Source: Ottelia alismoides (lineage: Eukaryota; Streptophyta; Magnoliopsida; Alismatales; Hydrocharitaceae). From it: 64,000 nt of DNA. The position numbers and the translations under genes were made by a program. The stretch lies in assembly GCA_037367405.1 (NCBI GenBank), contig JAZKJV010011400.1:5268501-5332500 (forward strand), read 5' to 3'. The notes under the pieces are model-generated. The model made no database searches, was not told the DNA's origin, and saw nothing but the letters and a program-made list of their open reading frames with translations. Positions 25,249 to 34,514 of this stretch are shown here, piece after piece (within the stretch, counting starts at the first letter, position 1; each line of letters begins with the position of its first letter).

Positions 25249-25994
25249 TCAGCATCGTAGTGGTTGGCTGAGGTGATCGTGGATCATGAACAGTTGCTCA
25301 ACGGACTCACGAAAGCTCAACAGTCGATAGATTAAGCGTCGAGAAGTCCGAACGATCTGAGCGGGGATCTGGATGATCGTTTGTAAGAAGGTATGGAACT
25401 CCATTCGCACGATGCGAGCTTTACTTCAGCCTGATTAGCTTTTTGCTTGTCGGTACCCTGAGGGCGAATCATGAGTCCACTCCAGCACTGGAGTATCCAT
25501 GCCAGGGACGCGATGATCATGTAGGCCCAGTTGCTCACAAGATTATCCAACGGCGCGGCCAGCGCGCCACATGCATGCAGCTGACTGATGTCATTCTCTT
25601 GACCACAACGGTCATTGGCGTGAAGGACAACCTCGCGAGATGAGCAGGTACTGCGTGATTCATTGGAGATTTAAAAGAAGTAGTGTGGCTCATTGAACAG
25701 CACCTGCTGCCCCTTCGAGACTTCGACATCTTTGCGCACGACGACCATGCGATAGTCTCGATCACAACAAGTCGGGCGATAGTCGAACTCGGCGATGTCC
25801 TCACCAACTTGGTGCTTGGTCTCGTATTGGTTTTGTTCAACGATCTGATCTTTGAAGTTGGGACGCTTTTGGCGAGGTTCGGTTTCTCGCTGAACTGGAT
25901 GGCGGCGGCGAAGTGGCTTCCAGGCGTCGTTTTCAAGGGATTCGGCAATCGCAATCAAGTTGGGCGTAGCATCATAACCAAACACCATGTTCAC
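25249..25994 (-). pseudogene. Decayed IS1380-type transposase (C-terminal half, frameshifted)
   Basis: On the minus strand the segment starts inside the transposase at VFGYDATPNLIAIAESLEND and AWKPLRRR, continues through ADEFDYRP-like text (GEDIAEFDYRPTCCDRDYRM) and VVVRKDVEVSKGQQVLF, then breaks with an in-frame stop near 25677. Shifted frames resume the family pattern: ANDRCGQENDISQLHACGAL, DNLVSNWAYMIIASLAWIL, and RMEFHTFLQTIIQIPAQIVR with FRESVEQLFMIHDHLSQ, ending at 25249. At least two frame breaks and the loss of the N-terminal half mean it is inactive. I place it in the IS1380 family by these motifs. Confidence 0.7.
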
Positions 25995-25998
25995 AATC

Positions 25999-26027
25999 CT
26001 TATGCGGGTTCAACGGTTCCGCATAAG
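25999..26027. repeat. Short hairpin beside the IS1380 remnant
   Basis: CTTATGCGG and CCGCATAAG form a perfect 9 bp inverted repeat around an 11 bp loop. It lies just upstream of the transposase remnant. It could belong to the element or be a leftover operator. The rest of the gap to 26157 shows nothing recognisable. Confidence 0.3.
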
Positions 26028-26157
26028 CATGCAACATTACAGAAGTTAAGTACCACTTTTGAGACAGAGCCTAGACTTAGGCCGTTTGCTGGCAATAGAC
26101 GAATTCGGCCTTGCCCAGCCAAGGCAAGCTCGCTCATTTCTTAGCCTGCCCTGGGGC

Positions 26158-26883
26158 TCAGTAACCGCTGCTGCTGGGGGCGGCGTTGAATTCAATAGGA
26201 GCCAGGCCGAGCGATTGGCGGGCGGCATCGAGCATCTCTTGGGTGCGGCTGGCTCCGCACCGCGAAACTCCTAGATCTCGCACCTTCTGCAAGGTCTCGA
26301 AGTCGCGAACTCCACCGGCTGCTTTCACTTGTACACCAGGACCGACGTTGGCAACCATCAATTGCAAGTCGGCGATCGTCGCGCCACCCGTCCCATAGCC
26401 CGTGCTGGTCTTGACCCAGTCGGCTCCCAGATCGGTGCAGATCTGGCATAGCCTAATCTTATGCTCGTCTTGCAAGTAGCAATTCTCAAAGATCACCTTC
26501 ACTCGACGCTGGGCCGCATGAGCAGCCTCGATTACGACGCGAATATCCTCGGTTACATAGTGCCAGTCTCCACTGAGCACCTGAGAGATATTGACCACCA
26601 TGTCCAACTCCTGACAGCCATCTTCGATGGCGCGCTCTGCTTCCATCAGTTTGACATGCGTGGTGTGCCCGCCGTGCGGAAAGCCGATCGTCGTACTGGG
26701 CTGGACGGTCGAACCGGCCAGGATCTGGCTGCACTTCTTAAGGTAATACGGCATGATGCAGACGCTGGCAACATCGTAGGCCAAGGCCAGTGCGCAGCCT
26801 TGTTCCAGTTGCCGAGTGGTCATCGTCGGCATCAGCAGCGAGTGATCGATCATCTTGGAGTAGTGCTGATAGGTCGCAGACAT
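26158..26883 (-). CDS. deoC: Deoxyribose-phosphate aldolase
   Basis: DeoC cleaves 2-deoxyribose 5-phosphate to glyceraldehyde 3-phosphate and acetaldehyde in deoxynucleoside breakdown. The Schiff-base lysine is in WVKTSTGYGTGGATIADL, the second active lysine in QVKAAGGVRDFETL, and the region QELDMVVNISQVLSG matches the family VDMVINIG motif. The start at 26883 (MSATYQHYSKMIDHS) is preferred because AGGG lies nine bases upstream; a Met three codons earlier has no room for a ribosome site. About 241 residues, a normal length. It is transcribed away from metG, with a shared 165 bp gap. Confidence 0.93.
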   Translation of the reverse strand: MSATYQHYSKMIDHSLLMPTMTTRQLEQGCALALAYDVASVCIMPYYLKKCSQILAGSTVQPSTTIGFPHGGHTTHVKLMEAERAIEDGCQELDMVVNISQVLSGDWHYVTEDIRVVIEAAHAAQRRVKVIFENCYLQDEHKIRLCQICTDLGADWVKTSTGYGTGGATIADLQLMVANVGPGVQVKAAGGVRDFETLQKVRDLGVSRCGASRTQEMLDAARQSLGLAPIEFNAAPSSSGY

Positions 26884-27048
26884 ACGAGTCATCCCTACGA
26901 TTAGAAAATGTCGGATCAGGAAAAGGAGTTGCCGGGCACGGGACGCATTTGGACGCAGCTTGGATGGTAGCACAGGGTGGGCCTCCTCCCTAGTGGTGAA
27001 CCGAACTGCTACAATTCGGCTCTCATATCCTGACGGAGAAAGGACTTA

Positions 27049-29097
27049 ATGACGCCACGCAAAATCCTGGTTACGGCTGCGCTGCCTTACGCGAATGGCC
27101 CGATCCATATCGGCCACCTGGTGGAATACATCCAGACCGACATCTGGGTTCGTTTTCAGAAGCTGCGTGGCCAGCGGTGCATCTTTATTTGTGCCGACGA
27201 TACACACGGCACCGCCATCATGATCCGGGCCAGGGCTGAAGGTCGCAGCGAAACCGAGCTGATCGCCGATATGCAAGCGGCTCACCAGCGGGATTTCGCC
27301 CGCTTCGATATCCAGTTCGATAATTATGGCAGTACCAATAGTCCCGAGAACTATCAACTGTGCTGCGAGTTCTGGCAAGCTCTGCGAGCCAAGGGCTTGA
27401 TCGCCCAGCGCGATGTCAGCCAATTGTACGATCCCAAAGCGGGAACCTTTCTGGCCGACCGTTTCGTCAAAGGGACTTGTCCGGTCTGCAAATCGCCCGA
27501 CCAGTATGGCGACAACTGCGATAAGTGTAGTGCTACTTATTCACCGGCCGACTTGATCGATCCGGTCAGCACGCTCTCGGGAGCGCGACCAGAAGTACGT
27601 TCCAGTCCGCACTTGTTTGTCGAGTTAGAGAAACTGCATGGTTTTTTGGAGGAGTGGACGCAATCGGGCAAACACTTGCAGCCCGAAGTGGCCAATTACT
27701 TGAAGGGGCACTTCCTGGGTGAACCACTGCGCGATTGGGACATCTCGCGACCGGCGCCTTACTTCGGTTTTGAAATTCCCGATGCGCCTGGGCATTACTG
27801 GTACGTCTGGTTTGATGCGCCCATCGGCTACATCGCCAGTTCCGCTCAGTGGTGTGCCCAGAATGGCGAGCCGCTCGAGTCGTGGTGGCGCGATTCTGCA
27901 ACCGAGATCCACCACTTCATTGGCAAGGACATCACTTACTTCCATACGCTCTTCTGGCCTGGCATGCTCAAGACCGCCGGGTTCAACTTGCCGACCATGG
28001 TTCATATTCATGGCTTCTTGACCGTTGGCGGCGAAAAGATGTCCAAATCCAAGGGCACCTTCATCAAAGCCGAAACGTATGCCAGGCATTTGGACCCAGC
28101 CTTCCTGCGATACTACTTCGCCAGCAAACTTGGCCCGCGTTTGGATGATCTCGATTTGAACTTGACCGAGTTTATCGACAAAGTAAACGCGGACCTGGTA
28201 GGCAAGGTCGTCAACCTGGCCAGCCGCACCGCTCGATTTGCGCAAGCAGTCGGGCTGGCCAAGAGCTATCCCGAGGACGGCGGACTTTTCGCTCAAGGCG
28301 CCGCTGCGGGTGACGAGATCGCGGCGGCCTACGATAGCTGTGACTACGCCAAGGCCATGCGGCTGATTATCGAACTGGCCGACCGCGCCAATCCGTTCGT
28401 GGAATCGGCAGCGCCTTGGACACTGGCCAAGGACGCCAGTCAAACCGACCAGTTGCAGAACGTTTGCACCATCGCCCTGAACCTGTTCCGTCAAATTGCC
28501 GTGTACCTGGCACCGGTGTTGCCACGCCTGGCACAGCAGTGCGGAGAACTGCTAAACGATCCGATCGTTCATTGGAAACAAAGCCAAGAACCATTGACCG
28601 GCACGCAGGTCAATGCTTTTCAACACATGCTACAACGCGTCAAGAAAGAGGATGTAGAAGCGATGATCGAAGAGAGTAAAGATGCAGCCGCCGCCGCAGC
28701 CACGCCCACTGCTGGTGCCGATCAGTGGAATGATCCCGCCGATGGCTTGACCGCCGAACCGCTGGCCGAGACTTGCACGATCGATGACTTTACCAAGATC
28801 GATCTGCGGGTGGCTCGTATCATCGCAGCCGAACATGTCCCGGAAGCTCGCAAGTTGCTCAAGCTGACTGTCAGCTTGGGTGGCGATGTGCGTCGCACTG
28901 TGTTCGCCGGTATCAAAGCCGCCTACGAACCTGAGAAACTGATCGGCCGACTGGTCATCATCGTCGCCAACCTCGCGCCGCGCCAGATGAAGTTTGGCTT
29001 GAGCGAAGGCATGGTCACTGCGGCTGGTCCCGGCGGCGAAGAAGTCTTCTTGCTCGCGGTGGACTCAGGAGCCAAACCCGGTCAGCGCGTGCATTAA
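27049..29097 (+). CDS. metG: Methionyl-tRNA synthetase
   Basis: 682 residues of class I synthetase. The nucleotide-binding HIGH motif appears as [14 protein letters not shown] near residue 15; the zinc knuckle is [17 protein letters not shown] at about 145-165; KMSKS appears as [20 protein letters not shown] near 330; and the C-terminal 110 residues are the EMAP-II/Trbp111-like tRNA-binding domain ([20 protein letters not shown] ... [14 protein letters not shown]). A low-complexity Ala/Lys linker joins the two parts. GGAGAAAGGAC sits just before the ATG. Monocistronic as far as visible. Confidence 0.96.
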   Translation: MTPRKILVTAALPYANGPIHIGHLVEYIQTDIWVRFQKLRGQRCIFICADDTHGTAIMIRARAEGRSETELIADMQAAHQRDFARFDIQFDNYGSTNSPENYQLCCEFWQALRAKGLIAQRDVSQLYDPKAGTFLADRFVKGTCPVCKSPDQYGDNCDKCSATYSPADLIDPVSTLSGARPEVRSSPHLFVELEKLHGFLEEWTQSGKHLQPEVANYLKGHFLGEPLRDWDISRPAPYFGFEIPDAPGHYWYVWFDAPIGYIASSAQWCAQNGEPLESWWRDSATEIHHFIGKDITYFHTLFWPGMLKTAGFNLPTMVHIHGFLTVGGEKMSKSKGTFIKAETYARHLDPAFLRYYFASKLGPRLDDLDLNLTEFIDKVNADLVGKVVNLASRTARFAQAVGLAKSYPEDGGLFAQGAAAGDEIAAAYDSCDYAKAMRLIIELADRANPFVESAAPWTLAKDASQTDQLQNVCTIALNLFRQIAVYLAPVLPRLAQQCGELLNDPIVHWKQSQEPLTGTQVNAFQHMLQRVKKEDVEAMIEESKDAAAAAATPTAGADQWNDPADGLTAEPLAETCTIDDFTKIDLRVARIIAAEHVPEARKLLKLTVSLGGDVRRTVFAGIKAAYEPEKLIGRLVIIVANLAPRQMKFGLSEGMVTAAGPGGEEVFLLAVDSGAKPGQRVH

Positions 29098-29285
29098 CAG
29101 CCTATGGGAGGGCAGGTTCCCCCCCGAGCCTTGGGCCCCCGAGCGCGGACGCGGTCTCATTGGGATTTTAGGTTTGAATCACGACAGGACGCGGACAGTC
29201 GTCCGCATTGGGGGATAATGCAGGGCGTTAATGCCAATGAATCTTGGTTGGTATGGCAGAGCCAAGGCTTGGCGGGAGCCTCGCC

Positions 29286-30756
29286 CCACCGCTCTAAACA
29301 TCTTCCTTGATCCTAAGTTGATGTCTAGTATAGACTTGGGTGATGACAACAAGGAGGTGTTGTATGGCTCAGGACGAGTTTTCAGTGGAAGCGGTACGAC
29401 GCGTACCAGTAGCCGAAGGTGTTCTTTCCTCATTGGCAGTTGTATTCAGCCAAGAGCGAATGGCAGCATTGTTTGAACGACATCGTGGCACATCTTACGA
29501 AAGCGAGCTTTCGTTTCATTCGGTCGTGGAGCTGATGTATTCAGCGGTCATTGAACATAATGCGGTAGGCAGCGAATCATTCAAGGCCGCTCGCGCTGCG
29601 GAAAAGCTTGGCGTTTCCGATCAAGCGGCGTATGGAAAAATACGTCGCATTCAGCCATCGCTTTCCAATGCATTGGTTTGCGATAGCATTCAGCCGTTGA
29701 TGGAGATGTTCCCAGATTCGGTAAAGACTCGCGTTCCTTCATGCTTCAATAAGTACAACGTATTTGGCATTGATGGCAAGAAGCTCAAAGATGTCGCCAA
29801 GCGGCTAAAGGAAACTCGTGGTGTAGCTGGCAAATTGCTTGGTGGTAAGGCTTTGGTTGCACTATCGATACATGAGCAGTTGGTTGTGGCTATGTCTAGC
29901 TCGCTTGATGGGGAAGCGAACGATGGTCCACTTGTGCCTGAGCTTTTGGAAAAGCTTCATGTTTGGTCGCCAGAGCATAATATCATTCTGGCAGACAGCC
30001 AATTTTGTGACCTGACAACACCCAGACGCATACTGTCCTACGGCTCGGACTTCGTAATGCGTTACCATCCCAAAGTAAAGTTTCATAATGATCCAGAAGT
30101 TGCGGTTCGCAAAGGCAAAGACCATTGGGAGCGACCATACGTTGAAGAGATCGGATGGCTGGGCAAACCTGAGACCAAGACATGCATTCGCGTGAGACGC
30201 ATTGTCGTAAAGCGAAAGAATGCGCCAGACCTAATCATTGTGACAAGCTTGCTAGACATGGAGAAGTTCAGTGCCGCAGATGTCCTTGAACTCTACGGAC
30301 TTCGCTGGACGATCGAAACGGCTTTTCTGCATGTAACCAAAGAATTTGACTTACGTCACATGATCGGCTCAACGGCCCAAGCAACCCTCTTCCAGTTTGC
30401 AGTCACGCTCATCATTCACAACGTAATGCGATTGATACTGGCTCATGTCAGTGAAGCACAGAAAGTCTCCCCCGAGGAGTTATCCTTGCCGAAGATCACT
30501 CGTACTGCAAAAAAGCAAATGGCCTCGCTATCCGTTTTTGTCCCAGCAGCGAAAACTGCAGACCTTATACTATCAAAGAATCCGACGCCTGCTCGTGTGG
30601 CAAAGATGCTTGCTAAGCTATGGGATGATGATTGGATCAAGGCTCGCAAAAAAAAGCCAACTGCAGAACCACCTCCCAAAAAACAATCGGGTGCGCACAC
30701 ATCTGTCTACCGCGAAATACAAGCGTATGCGAGGTAAAAGATGTTTAGAGCGGTGG
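29286..30756 (+). mobile_element. IS4-like insertion sequence, complete
   Basis: A 1471 bp element bounded by perfect 19 bp terminal inverted repeats CCACCGCTCTAAACATCTT (29286-29304) and the reverse complement at 30738-30756. The host sequence CCTCGCC is duplicated on both sides (29279-29285 and 30757-30763), a 7 bp target duplication (8 bp if one C is assigned differently). It holds one transposase gene and sits inside a family B repeat. The intact ends, target duplication and frame point to recent insertion. Confidence 0.88.
29364..30737 (+). CDS. IS4-family DDE transposase
   Basis: 457 residues from the ATG at 29364, which has a strong AAGGAGGTG eight bases upstream; an in-frame ATG eight codons earlier lacks one. 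An N-terminal helical region (residues 1-130) is followed by the RNase H-like catalytic core: first Asp in VFGIDGKKLKDVAKRL, second in NIILADSQFCDLTTP and the Glu in the Y-R-E signature YGLRWTIETAFLHVTKEFDL. A basic C-terminal tail ends in KKKPTAEPPPKKQSG. It catalyses cut-and-paste movement of its element. I place it in the IS4 family by the signature; the subgroup is not certain. Confidence 0.9.
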   Translation: MAQDEFSVEAVRRVPVAEGVLSSLAVVFSQERMAALFERHRGTSYESELSFHSVVELMYSAVIEHNAVGSESFKAARAAEKLGVSDQAAYGKIRRIQPSLSNALVCDSIQPLMEMFPDSVKTRVPSCFNKYNVFGIDGKKLKDVAKRLKETRGVAGKLLGGKALVALSIHEQLVVAMSSSLDGEANDGPLVPELLEKLHVWSPEHNIILADSQFCDLTTPRRILSYGSDFVMRYHPKVKFHNDPEVAVRKGKDHWERPYVEEIGWLGKPETKTCIRVRRIVVKRKNAPDLIIVTSLLDMEKFSAADVLELYGLRWTIETAFLHVTKEFDLRHMIGSTAQATLFQFAVTLIIHNVMRLILAHVSEAQKVSPEELSLPKITRTAKKQMASLSVFVPAAKTADLILSKNPTPARVAKMLAKLWDDDWIKARKKKPTAEPPPKKQSGAHTSVYREIQAYAR

Positions 30757-30791
30757 CCTCGCCCTCCTATGGACCTGCCCTTCCCTGTCAG

Positions 30792-31448
30792 TTACAGAAT
30801 GCCAGGAATCAGGCGGCTCTTGACGCGTTGACAGTAATCAGCGTACTCGGGGTCGCGGCGCAAGAGTCGTTCTTCGGCGAAGATTCGCGGGATCATCAGG
30901 CTGTAGGTAAGCGCATACATGGCCAGGTTCCACAGCGAGGGCGAGATGATCAGAAAACCGATGTGGGTTAGCAAGTAACCCATATAGATCGGATGTCGAA
31001 CCAGGCGATACGGGCCTGAGGCACAGATGCCTCGGTTGGCAGCCACGATACCGAAACGGCGTCCCAGCATGCTCTTGGATACGATCTGAAACACAATGCC
31101 TGCGACCATCAACATGGCGGCTGCTGTTGTAAAAGCATGATGCGGGCCATCGATCGGTCGCACCATGGTCGGTGCCAGGGTTGCGCCAAAGGCCAACAAC
31201 CAATCGATCGGCCGCTGCGACAACACTTGGGCTGGTTTGCGGAACAGAACCAAAGCGACCACCAGAGTCTCCGAGATCGCCAGCAAGACGGCTCCCATAT
31301 CGCCCCGCAAGAGCACCGCATCCAAGATGGGAATCAGGAAGTAGGTGTAGAACGTCAGCAGGATCACCTTTTCAAAGACATCTAATCCACGGCGTAACCA
31401 GGCCGAACGGTCTTGGGGCAGTAGCGATGGGGCGGTGGAACTGAACAT
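30792..31448 (-). CDS. Isoprenylcysteine carboxyl methyltransferase-like membrane protein
   Basis: 218 residues with five or six transmembrane helices and a C-terminal ICMT/PEMT-type signature: ICASGPYRLVRHPIYMGYLL then IPRIFAEERLLRRDPEYADY and CQRVKSRLIPGIL. The GPYxxVRHPxYxG and EExxLxxxxxxxYxxY elements bind S-adenosylmethionine in this superfamily. Bacterial members methylate small lipid-like substrates; the substrate here is unknown. It is convergent with the IS4 element and the 5' gap holds a MITE-like repeat. Confidence 0.85.
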   Translation of the reverse strand: MFSSTAPSLLPQDRSAWLRRGLDVFEKVILLTFYTYFLIPILDAVLLRGDMGAVLLAISETLVVALVLFRKPAQVLSQRPIDWLLAFGATLAPTMVRPIDGPHHAFTTAAAMLMVAGIVFQIVSKSMLGRRFGIVAANRGICASGPYRLVRHPIYMGYLLTHIGFLIISPSLWNLAMYALTYSLMIPRIFAEERLLRRDPEYADYCQRVKSRLIPGIL

Positions 31449-31635
31449 CGTAAAGGTTGCCTCGGATAAGAAAGAAAATGGGGTCTGACAACCTTAGGTC
31501 AGGCTGCCGGGCTGAACTGCCGCTGTCGAGCTGGAATAGCTTTAGTTTCCAAGTGCGGATGCTCTATAATCGATACACCCCGCGGAATAGGTTGCTGAAT
31601 CTGCAGTTTGCATCAGCTAGCCTGTTCCCTTATTC

Positions 31636-31764
31636 GACAGCGCCACTTGGCAAGCTCACTGGATGAAGTCTTCGTAGCCACCGCTGCCAAGCGGTGGAAA
31701 GCGTTAACTTTCGCGTCCACCGTCTAGCAGGCGGTGGCTACGCAGCTTGCCAAGTGGCGCTGTC
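31636..31764. repeat. 129 bp MITE-like element with perfect 21 bp terminal repeats and nested REP hairpins
   Basis: The ends are GACAGCGCCACTTGGCAAGC plus T (31636-31656) and the exact reverse complement (31744-31764). Inside are two REP-like hairpins, GTAGCCACCGCTGCCAAGCGG and CCACCGTCTAGCAGGCGGTGG, joined by GCGTTAACTTTCGCG. No coding capacity. It fills much of the 374 bp gap between the methyltransferase and the isomerase-like gene; the remaining bases show nothing else. Confidence 0.8.
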
Positions 31765-31822
31765 CAGCTACATCGACCCCATCACCTGGCGCAGCGCGCC
31801 CTAGCCTCGATCGGAACCAGCC

Positions 31823-32698
31823 ATGCATCTAAACCACGATCGTCGACAGTTCCTGGCTCTCTCGGCGGCTGCGGCCGGCACTGCGGCGCTGAGCCGGTTG
31901 GGTCAAGCCAAGGCGGCTGAGCCATCCAAGATGCGTTTCGGGCTGGTCACGTATCTCTGGGGCCAGCATATGGATTTGCCCACAGTCATCGCCGCCTGTG
32001 AAAAGTCTGGGCTCAAAGGAGTTGAACTGCGTACTCAGCACAAGCATGGGGTCGAACCATCGCTCAGCAAACCGGAACGCATCGAAGTGAAAAAGCGGTT
32101 TGCCGATTCATCAATCACGCTGGTGGGCTATGGCTCCAATGCCGAGTTCCATTCGCCTGATGCCGAGAAGGTAAAAGCCAACATCGAGCTGGCCAAGAGT
32201 TACATTCAACTGATGGCCGACTGCGGTGGCAGCGGAGTGAAGGTCAAACCCAATGCGCTTGTGAAAGATGTGCCTGCGGAGAAAACGATCGAGCAAATCG
32301 GTAAAGCCCTCAATGAAGTGGCTGCTTACGGTCAACAGTATGGGCAAGAGATTCGCGTCGAAGTACACGGCTCGGGGACCAGCGACTTGCCCGTGATGCG
32401 CGACATCTTCAAAGTGGCGGATCATCCCAATGTCAAGGTTTGCTGGAACTCCAACGGCGAAGATCTCAAGGGTGATGGTTTGGAAGCCAACTTCCGCATG
32501 GTGCAGGACCGATTCGGGGCTACCTGCCATGTTCGCGAGCTGAACTCCAGTGACTACCCTTATGCACAGTTGCTGAAGCTGTTTCGCGAAATCAACTATG
32601 CAGGCTGGATCCTACTAGAAGCCCGTACCGATCCCAGCGATAAGGTGGCTGCGATGACCGAACAGCGTCAATTGTTCGAGCAACTAGTTCAGCCATGA
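31823..32698 (+). CDS. TAT-exported sugar phosphate isomerase/epimerase-like protein
   Basis: 291 residues with a twin-arginine signal (DRRQFLALSAAAAGTAALSR, cleavage near GQAKAAEP) and a xylose isomerase-like TIM barrel (AP endonuclease 2 family). Barrel features include KMRFGLVTYLWGQHMDLPTV, KSGLKGVELRT, the metal-ligand type EVHGSGTSDLPV, NVKVCWNSNGED and the final WILLEARTDPSDKVAAM. Such exported proteins are abundant in planctomycetes and are presumed to act on sugars outside the cytoplasm; the substrate is not known. Confidence 0.88.
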   Translation: MHLNHDRRQFLALSAAAAGTAALSRLGQAKAAEPSKMRFGLVTYLWGQHMDLPTVIAACEKSGLKGVELRTQHKHGVEPSLSKPERIEVKKRFADSSITLVGYGSNAEFHSPDAEKVKANIELAKSYIQLMADCGGSGVKVKPNALVKDVPAEKTIEQIGKALNEVAAYGQQYGQEIRVEVHGSGTSDLPVMRDIFKVADHPNVKVCWNSNGEDLKGDGLEANFRMVQDRFGATCHVRELNSSDYPYAQLLKLFREINYAGWILLEARTDPSDKVAAMTEQRQLFEQLVQP

Positions 32699-32811
32699 GC
32701 CGCGAAAGGATATTTGCCTGAGTTCAAGAAACACGATCCGCTTTAATCGCTCTGAATTAGTTGTACGCCGGGCATTTTGTTTGGTTGTGTAACTGAAAAA
32801 AGAGGTAAAAA

Positions 32812-34239
32812 GTGTTTCGCAGTAAAGAAAGAACTCAGGATTCACACCGTAAGCTACGACGGCTACTGAGCGAGCAACTGGAAAATCGTCAGTTGATGGC
32901 GAGCGACATGATGCAGTGGGCACCCGTGCCTGCCCGTTTGGTCGCCACTCCATCATCGACGTTTGTTACCAATGGCAGCTTTCTGAGCACCCAAGTCAGT
33001 GGTGAAGCGAGATCGATGGTTGGCCCAAGTGGGACCGGCATCGGTACCCCCATCCCTGCTGGCAGTTTCAAGCTGTCGCAGGTGTCTCCAGTCCCTGCAG
33101 GGCTGATTAAGGCCAGCGTTCCCGGATCCATTAGCAGCGGCCAAGCGACTGATGACGGACGAATTGCCGTAGGCACGTTGGATCTCAATAACGCGCCTAA
33201 GGATGGTAGCTTCGGCAAAACAAGCGTAGTCGCAGATGGCTATGCGATTGAAGTTGGCGAGCCGATTGTGGTTGGCGAATTTGATCTGGCGGATGTCATG
33301 CCAGTTCCACCAGAGCTGATCAGCAAGACAGCTCCCAACACGTCTTCGGTTGGAACAACCAACATTGGTGACCGAATCGAAGTAAGCACGTTGGATCTCA
33401 ACAACGCGCCCAAGGATGGTAGCTTTGGCAAAACAACCGTAGTCGCAGATAGCTATGCGATTGAAGTTGGCGAGCCGATTGTGGTTGGTGAATTTGATCT
33501 GGCGGATGTCATGCCAGTTCCACCAGAGCTGATCAGCAAGACAGCTCCCAACACGTCTTCGGTTGGAACAACCAACATTGGTGACCGAATCGAAGTAAGC
33601 ACGTTGGATCTCAACAACGCGCCCAAGGATGGTAGCTTTGGCAAAACAACCGTAGTCGCAGATAGCTATGCGATTGAAGTTGGCGAGCCGATTGTGGTTG
33701 GTGAATTTGATCTGGCGGATGTCATGCCGGTTCCCCCGGAGCTGATCAGCAAGACAGCTCCCAACACGTATTCGGTTGGAGCAACCAAGATTGGTGACCG
33801 AATCGAAGTAAGCACGTTGGATCTCAACAACGCGCCCAAGGATGGTAGCTTTGGCGAAACAAGCGTAGTCGCAGATGGCGATGCGATTGAAGTTGGCGAG
33901 CCGATTGTGGTTGGTGAATTTGACCTGGCGGATGTCATGCCAGTTCCCCCGGAGCTGATCAGCAAGGCAGCTCCCAACACGTCTTCGGTTGGAACAACCA
34001 ACAGTGGTGACCGAATCGAAGTAGGCACCTTGGATCTCAGTAACGCGCCCAAGGATGGTAGCTTCGGCAAAACAACCGTCGAAGTTGTCGCAACGAACGA
34101 AACAACATCTGGGGCCGAGAAGAAATCGGGCGGCAGCACAGTCCCATGGAGCGGCGAGTCGGTTCAACGCAAGCGATCCAGCGGCTTGCTGCGCAATCAG
34201 TGGGTTGATTCGGCCTTGAGCGACTTGTTGCAGTTCTAA
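32812..34239 (+). CDS. Secreted protein made of near-identical 71-residue tandem repeats
   Basis: 475 residues. The N-terminus (LRRLLSEQLENRQLMASDM) carries the planctomycete extracellular-protein motif ExRxLMA, also present in the giant protein at 47661-52421. From about residue 120 to 425 the sequence is four units of 71 residues, each with IEVGEPIVVGEFDLADVMPV, PPELISKTAPNTSSVGTTN and IEVSTLDLNNAPKDGSFGKT, plus partial units at both ends. The start codon is GTG at 32812 after AAAAAGAGGTAAAAA. A basic tail ends in SALSDLLQF. The function is unknown; a surface or structural role is inference. Confidence 0.75.
   Translation: MFRSKERTQDSHRKLRRLLSEQLENRQLMASDMMQWAPVPARLVATPSSTFVTNGSFLSTQVSGEARSMVGPSGTGIGTPIPAGSFKLSQVSPVPAGLIKASVPGSISSGQATDDGRIAVGTLDLNNAPKDGSFGKTSVVADGYAIEVGEPIVVGEFDLADVMPVPPELISKTAPNTSSVGTTNIGDRIEVSTLDLNNAPKDGSFGKTTVVADSYAIEVGEPIVVGEFDLADVMPVPPELISKTAPNTSSVGTTNIGDRIEVSTLDLNNAPKDGSFGKTTVVADSYAIEVGEPIVVGEFDLADVMPVPPELISKTAPNTYSVGATKIGDRIEVSTLDLNNAPKDGSFGETSVVADGDAIEVGEPIVVGEFDLADVMPVPPELISKAAPNTSSVGTTNSGDRIEVGTLDLSNAPKDGSFGKTTVEVVATNETTSGAEKKSGGSTVPWSGESVQRKRSSGLLRNQWVDSALSDLLQF
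33178..34100 (+). repeat. 213 bp in-frame tandem repeat inside the secreted-protein gene
   Basis: The block TTGGATCTCAAYAACGCGCC begins at 33178, 33391, 33604 and 33817, with a last variant at 34030: exactly 213 bp apart. The middle units differ by only a few bases, the outer ones by more, which is the pattern left by recent unequal crossing over or slippage. The period is a multiple of three, which also keeps an antisense frame open. Confidence 0.9.
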
Positions 34240-34291
34240 CTGTAGGCTGATGCTCTTTTGCACGAAGTTTCAACTGCCTCCCAAGCTAGCT

Positions 34292-34448
34292 GGACAGCGC
34301 CACTTGGCAAGCTGGGCAAGCTCACTGGATGAAGTCTTCGTAGCCACCGCTGCCAAGCGGTGGAGAACGTTAACTTTCGCGTCCACCGTCTGGCGACGGT
34401 GGCTACGCATACCGCAGCCAGTGAAATTGCCCAGTGTGGCGCTGTCCA
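34292..34448. repeat. Second MITE-like element with REP hairpins
   Basis: Ends TGGACAGCGCCAC (from about 34291) and GTGGCGCTGTCCA (to 34448) are inverted. The interior repeats the 31636 copy: CACTGGATGAAGTCTTCGTA, CCACCGCTGCCAAGCGGTGG, GTTAACTTTCGCGTCCACCG, then GCGACGGTGGCTACG. The right arm has diverged (TTGCCCAGTG). It lies between the repeat-protein gene and the conserved unknown gene. Confidence 0.75.
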
Positions 34449-34514
34449 ATTAGCGGCGCGGTCGCTTTTCCGAGCAACGAGCGCGGTATAATAGAAGTTA
34501 GGGAGGACGACCGA

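Larger units (their letters stand above)
29106..30767. repeat. Intergenic repeat family B copy, split by the IS4-like element
   Basis: Left part 29106-29285 runs from GGGAGGGCAGG through CCCGAGCCTTGGGCC, GCGGTCTCATTGGGATTTTA, CGGACAGTCGTCCGCA and GCCAATGAATCTTGGTTGGT to GCGGGAGCCTCGCC; the right part resumes as CCTCGCCCTCC after the element. The same order of blocks is found at 35966-36151 and, shortened, at 47522-47638. The ends are inverted (GGGAGGGCGAGG / CCTCGCCCTCCC). Confidence 0.65.

Noticed and set aside
27625..28494. 289-codon minus-strand frame opposite metG
   Set aside because: Antisense to a confirmed synthetase gene; no motif.
33178..34100. Regular 213 bp repeats as a possible CRISPR array
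   Set aside because: The repeats are contiguous, without unique spacers, and lie inside an open frame.
32953..34263. 436-codon open frame on the minus strand opposite the tandem-repeat gene
   Set aside because: The repeat length is a multiple of three and its codons happen to leave the antisense frame open; the sense strand has the signal and start, so this is a shadow.
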